The notes beneath the pieces were generated by a model. The model was not told the origin of the DNA. It did no database searches and saw only the letters and a program-made list of their open reading frames with translations. Positions 6,925 through 8,088 of a stretch of DNA of 8,088 nt are shown here, piece after piece. The first letter of the stretch is position 1; the number at the start of each line of letters is the position of its first letter. Origin of the DNA: Bacteroidales bacterium UBA5219 (lineage in GTDB: Bacteria > Bacteroidota > Bacteroidia > Bacteroidales > ML635J-15); NCBI GenBank assembly GCA_002412425.1, contig DHVB01000003.1, positions 351 through 8,438 of the forward strand. The letters run 5' to 3'. Made by a program: the position numbers and the translations under genes.

Positions 6925-7950
6925 TTAAAAAAGAGTTTGTTGTCCTGTATTTGGGTTTATTTTATTTAGATGTCTATATGTTTTTTCGGTAACTTCTCGT
7001 CCTCGAGGTGTTCGTTTTATAAATCCTTCCATAATAAGGAAAGGCTCATAAACTTCTTCTACAGTTCCTTCGTCTTCGGCTACAGCAGTTGCAATGGTTT
7101 TTAAGCCTACAGGTCCACCTTGGAATTTATCTACTATAGTTAGTAAAATTTTGTTATCCATTTCGTCTAATCCATACTTGTCGATATTTAGAGCTTCGAG
7201 AGCATGTTTAGCAATTTTCATATCAATTGTTCCATCTCCAATTACTTGGGCAAAGTCTCTAACTCTTCTCAATAGGGCGTTAGCGATTCTAGGTGTTCCT
7301 CGGCTACGTCTTGATATTTCGCCAGCAGCATCGTCATCTATTGGCATGTTTAAAATTCCAGCAGAACGAATAATTATTTTTTTTAGAACTTCAGCGGTAT
7401 AATATTTTAAATGAGAATTTATTCCAAATCTTGCACGCAAAGGACTTGTAAGTAATCCTGAACGAGTTGTTGCTCCAATCAAAGTAAAAGGTTCTAAAGG
7501 AATTTGTACAGAACGAGCCGCAGGTCCTTTGTCAATTAAAATATCAATTCTATAATCTTCCATTGCAGAATAGAGATATTCTTCTACAATTGGATTTAGC
7601 CTATGGATTTCATCAATAAATAAAACATCATTTTTATCTAAACTAGTGAGTAGCCCTGCAAGGTCGCCAGGTTTGTCGAGTACAGGTCCTGATGATATTT
7701 TAAATCCAACTCCGAGTTCGTTAGCAATAATATGAGCAAGAGTGGTTTTTCCTAAACCGGGAGGTCCGTGCAAAAGCACATGGTCTAGAGCTTCTTCTCT
7801 CATTTTTGCAGCTTGCACAAAAATTTTAAGATTAGCCACAATCTTATCTTGTCCGCTAAAATCTTCAAATTCTAGAGGTCTAAGTATTTTTTCTATTTCT
7901 TTATCGGCAGCTGATAAATTTTCGGAATTAGCTCTGATAAATTCGTCCAC
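6925..7950 (-). CDS. ruvB: Holliday junction branch migration ATPase RuvB
   Basis: A 341-aa AAA+ motor that forms hexameric rings on DNA flanking RuvA and drives branch migration of Holliday junctions in recombinational repair. Walker A GPPGLGKT is at 62-69 and Walker B D113-E114 lies in VLFIDEIHRL. The GATTRSGLLTSPLRARFG segment (159-176) carries the arginine finger, R174 by comparison with E. coli. The C-terminal winged-helix DNA-binding domain ends with the RTPRGREVT signature near 313-321. The start is a GTG at 7950: an in-frame TAA lies just upstream and the next Met is residue 50, inside the ATPase domain. The extreme C-terminus reads QQTLF. It heads the minus-strand block, and ruvA is not adjacent in this window. 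Confidence 0.98.
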   Translation of the reverse strand: MDEFIRANSENLSAADKEIEKILRPLEFEDFSGQDKIVANLKIFVQAAKMREEALDHVLLHGPPGLGKTTLAHIIANELGVGFKISSGPVLDKPGDLAGLLTSLDKNDVLFIDEIHRLNPIVEEYLYSAMEDYRIDILIDKGPAARSVQIPLEPFTLIGATTRSGLLTSPLRARFGINSHLKYYTAEVLKKIIIRSAGILNMPIDDDAAGEISRRSRGTPRIANALLRRVRDFAQVIGDGTIDMKIAKHALEALNIDKYGLDEMDNKILLTIVDKFQGGPVGLKTIATAVAEDEGTVEEVYEPFLIMEGFIKRTPRGREVTEKTYRHLNKINPNTGQQTLF

Positions 7951-7969
7951 GTCTATTTATATTTTTTTA

Positions 7970-7977
7970 CAAAATTA
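7970..7977 (-). promoter_or_regulatory. Candidate Bacteroidota -7 promoter box for the ruvB block
   Basis: Read on the minus strand, this is TAATTTTG, an exact match to the TAnnTTTG -7 consensus of the primary sigma factor in Bacteroidota. It ends 19 nt before the ruvB GTG and would give a very short leader. The -33 region is weak: only T-rich sequence (TTTT and ATTG words) lies near the expected spacing. An 8-nt word ACAAAATT is tandemly repeated here (7969-7984). Confidence 0.5.
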
Positions 7978-8019
7978 CAAAATTTGACGAATAAATAAAA
8001 CAATAAGCTACAATATTAA

Positions 8020-8088
8020 TCAATTGTAATTTGTTAATATTTTCCTGTTTTCAGCGTTGCAACACCCATGCCGAAAAATTACGCCTTG
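8020..8088 (-). other. Window-edge segment with a short open frame, possibly a gene 3' end
   Basis: The last 40 or so bases are visibly richer in G and C than the surrounding intergenic DNA. One minus-strand frame runs in from the edge without a stop, contains GVIFRHGCCNAENRK and ends at a TGA at 8020-8022. An 8-nt palindrome GTTGCAAC lies at 8056-8063. This may be the 3' tail of a neighbouring gene or part of a dispersed intergenic repeat, and I recognise no protein family. The other two minus-strand frames are closed within a few codons of the edge or by 8051. Confidence 0.25.

Noticed and set aside
7094..7987. Plus-strand open frames antisense to ruvB
   Set aside because: They are shadows of the strongly conserved ruvB reading frame, with no family features.

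Overview
The window looks like a chromosomal segment from a member of the Bacteroidota. The DNA is strongly AT-rich. The start codons lack Shine-Dalgarno sequences and have A/T-rich leaders instead. A TAnnTTTG-type -7 box lies in front of ruvB. One secreted peptidase ends in a type IX secretion (T9SS) type A sorting domain. There is also a free-standing four-helix-bundle (23S rRNA intervening-sequence type) protein gene. The species cannot be named from this sequence.

Layout, left to right. The 3' half of an initiator tRNA-fMet (1-47) is followed by a strong hairpin terminator (54-85). Two plus-strand genes come next: a CPBP/CAAX-type membrane metalloprotease (98-1036) and a Sir2-type NAD-dependent deacylase (1054-1797). 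The two transcription blocks converge at about 1.8-2.25 kb. This junction holds a small minus-strand four-helix-bundle gene (1801-2181) framed by short AT-rich repeats: three tandem 14-nt copies on one side, a perfect 23-nt direct repeat of them on the other, and a separate 15-nt repeat pair. The rest is one tight minus-strand block, read from right to left: ruvB (7950-6925), a T9SS-exported M1 aminopeptidase (6922-4574), tyrS (4570-3278) and galE (3267-2236). The gaps are only 2, 3 and 10 nt. A candidate promoter sits just upstream of ruvB. The last 140 bases are non-coding apart from a short, more GC-rich stretch that runs off the window edge.

The ruvB-M1-tyrS-galE block is very probably one operon by spacing, but its products act in unrelated processes: Holliday-junction migration, extracellular peptide trimming, tRNA charging and UDP-sugar supply. 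The CPBP protease and the sirtuin are probably co-transcribed, with no obvious shared pathway.

I see no clear undescribed multi-gene system. The part most worth following up is the repeat-framed four-helix-bundle gene. Its repeats supply the stop codons of the sirtuin and of the small gene itself, and the second repeat family supplies the galE stop, as if a small module had settled precisely between two convergent genes.
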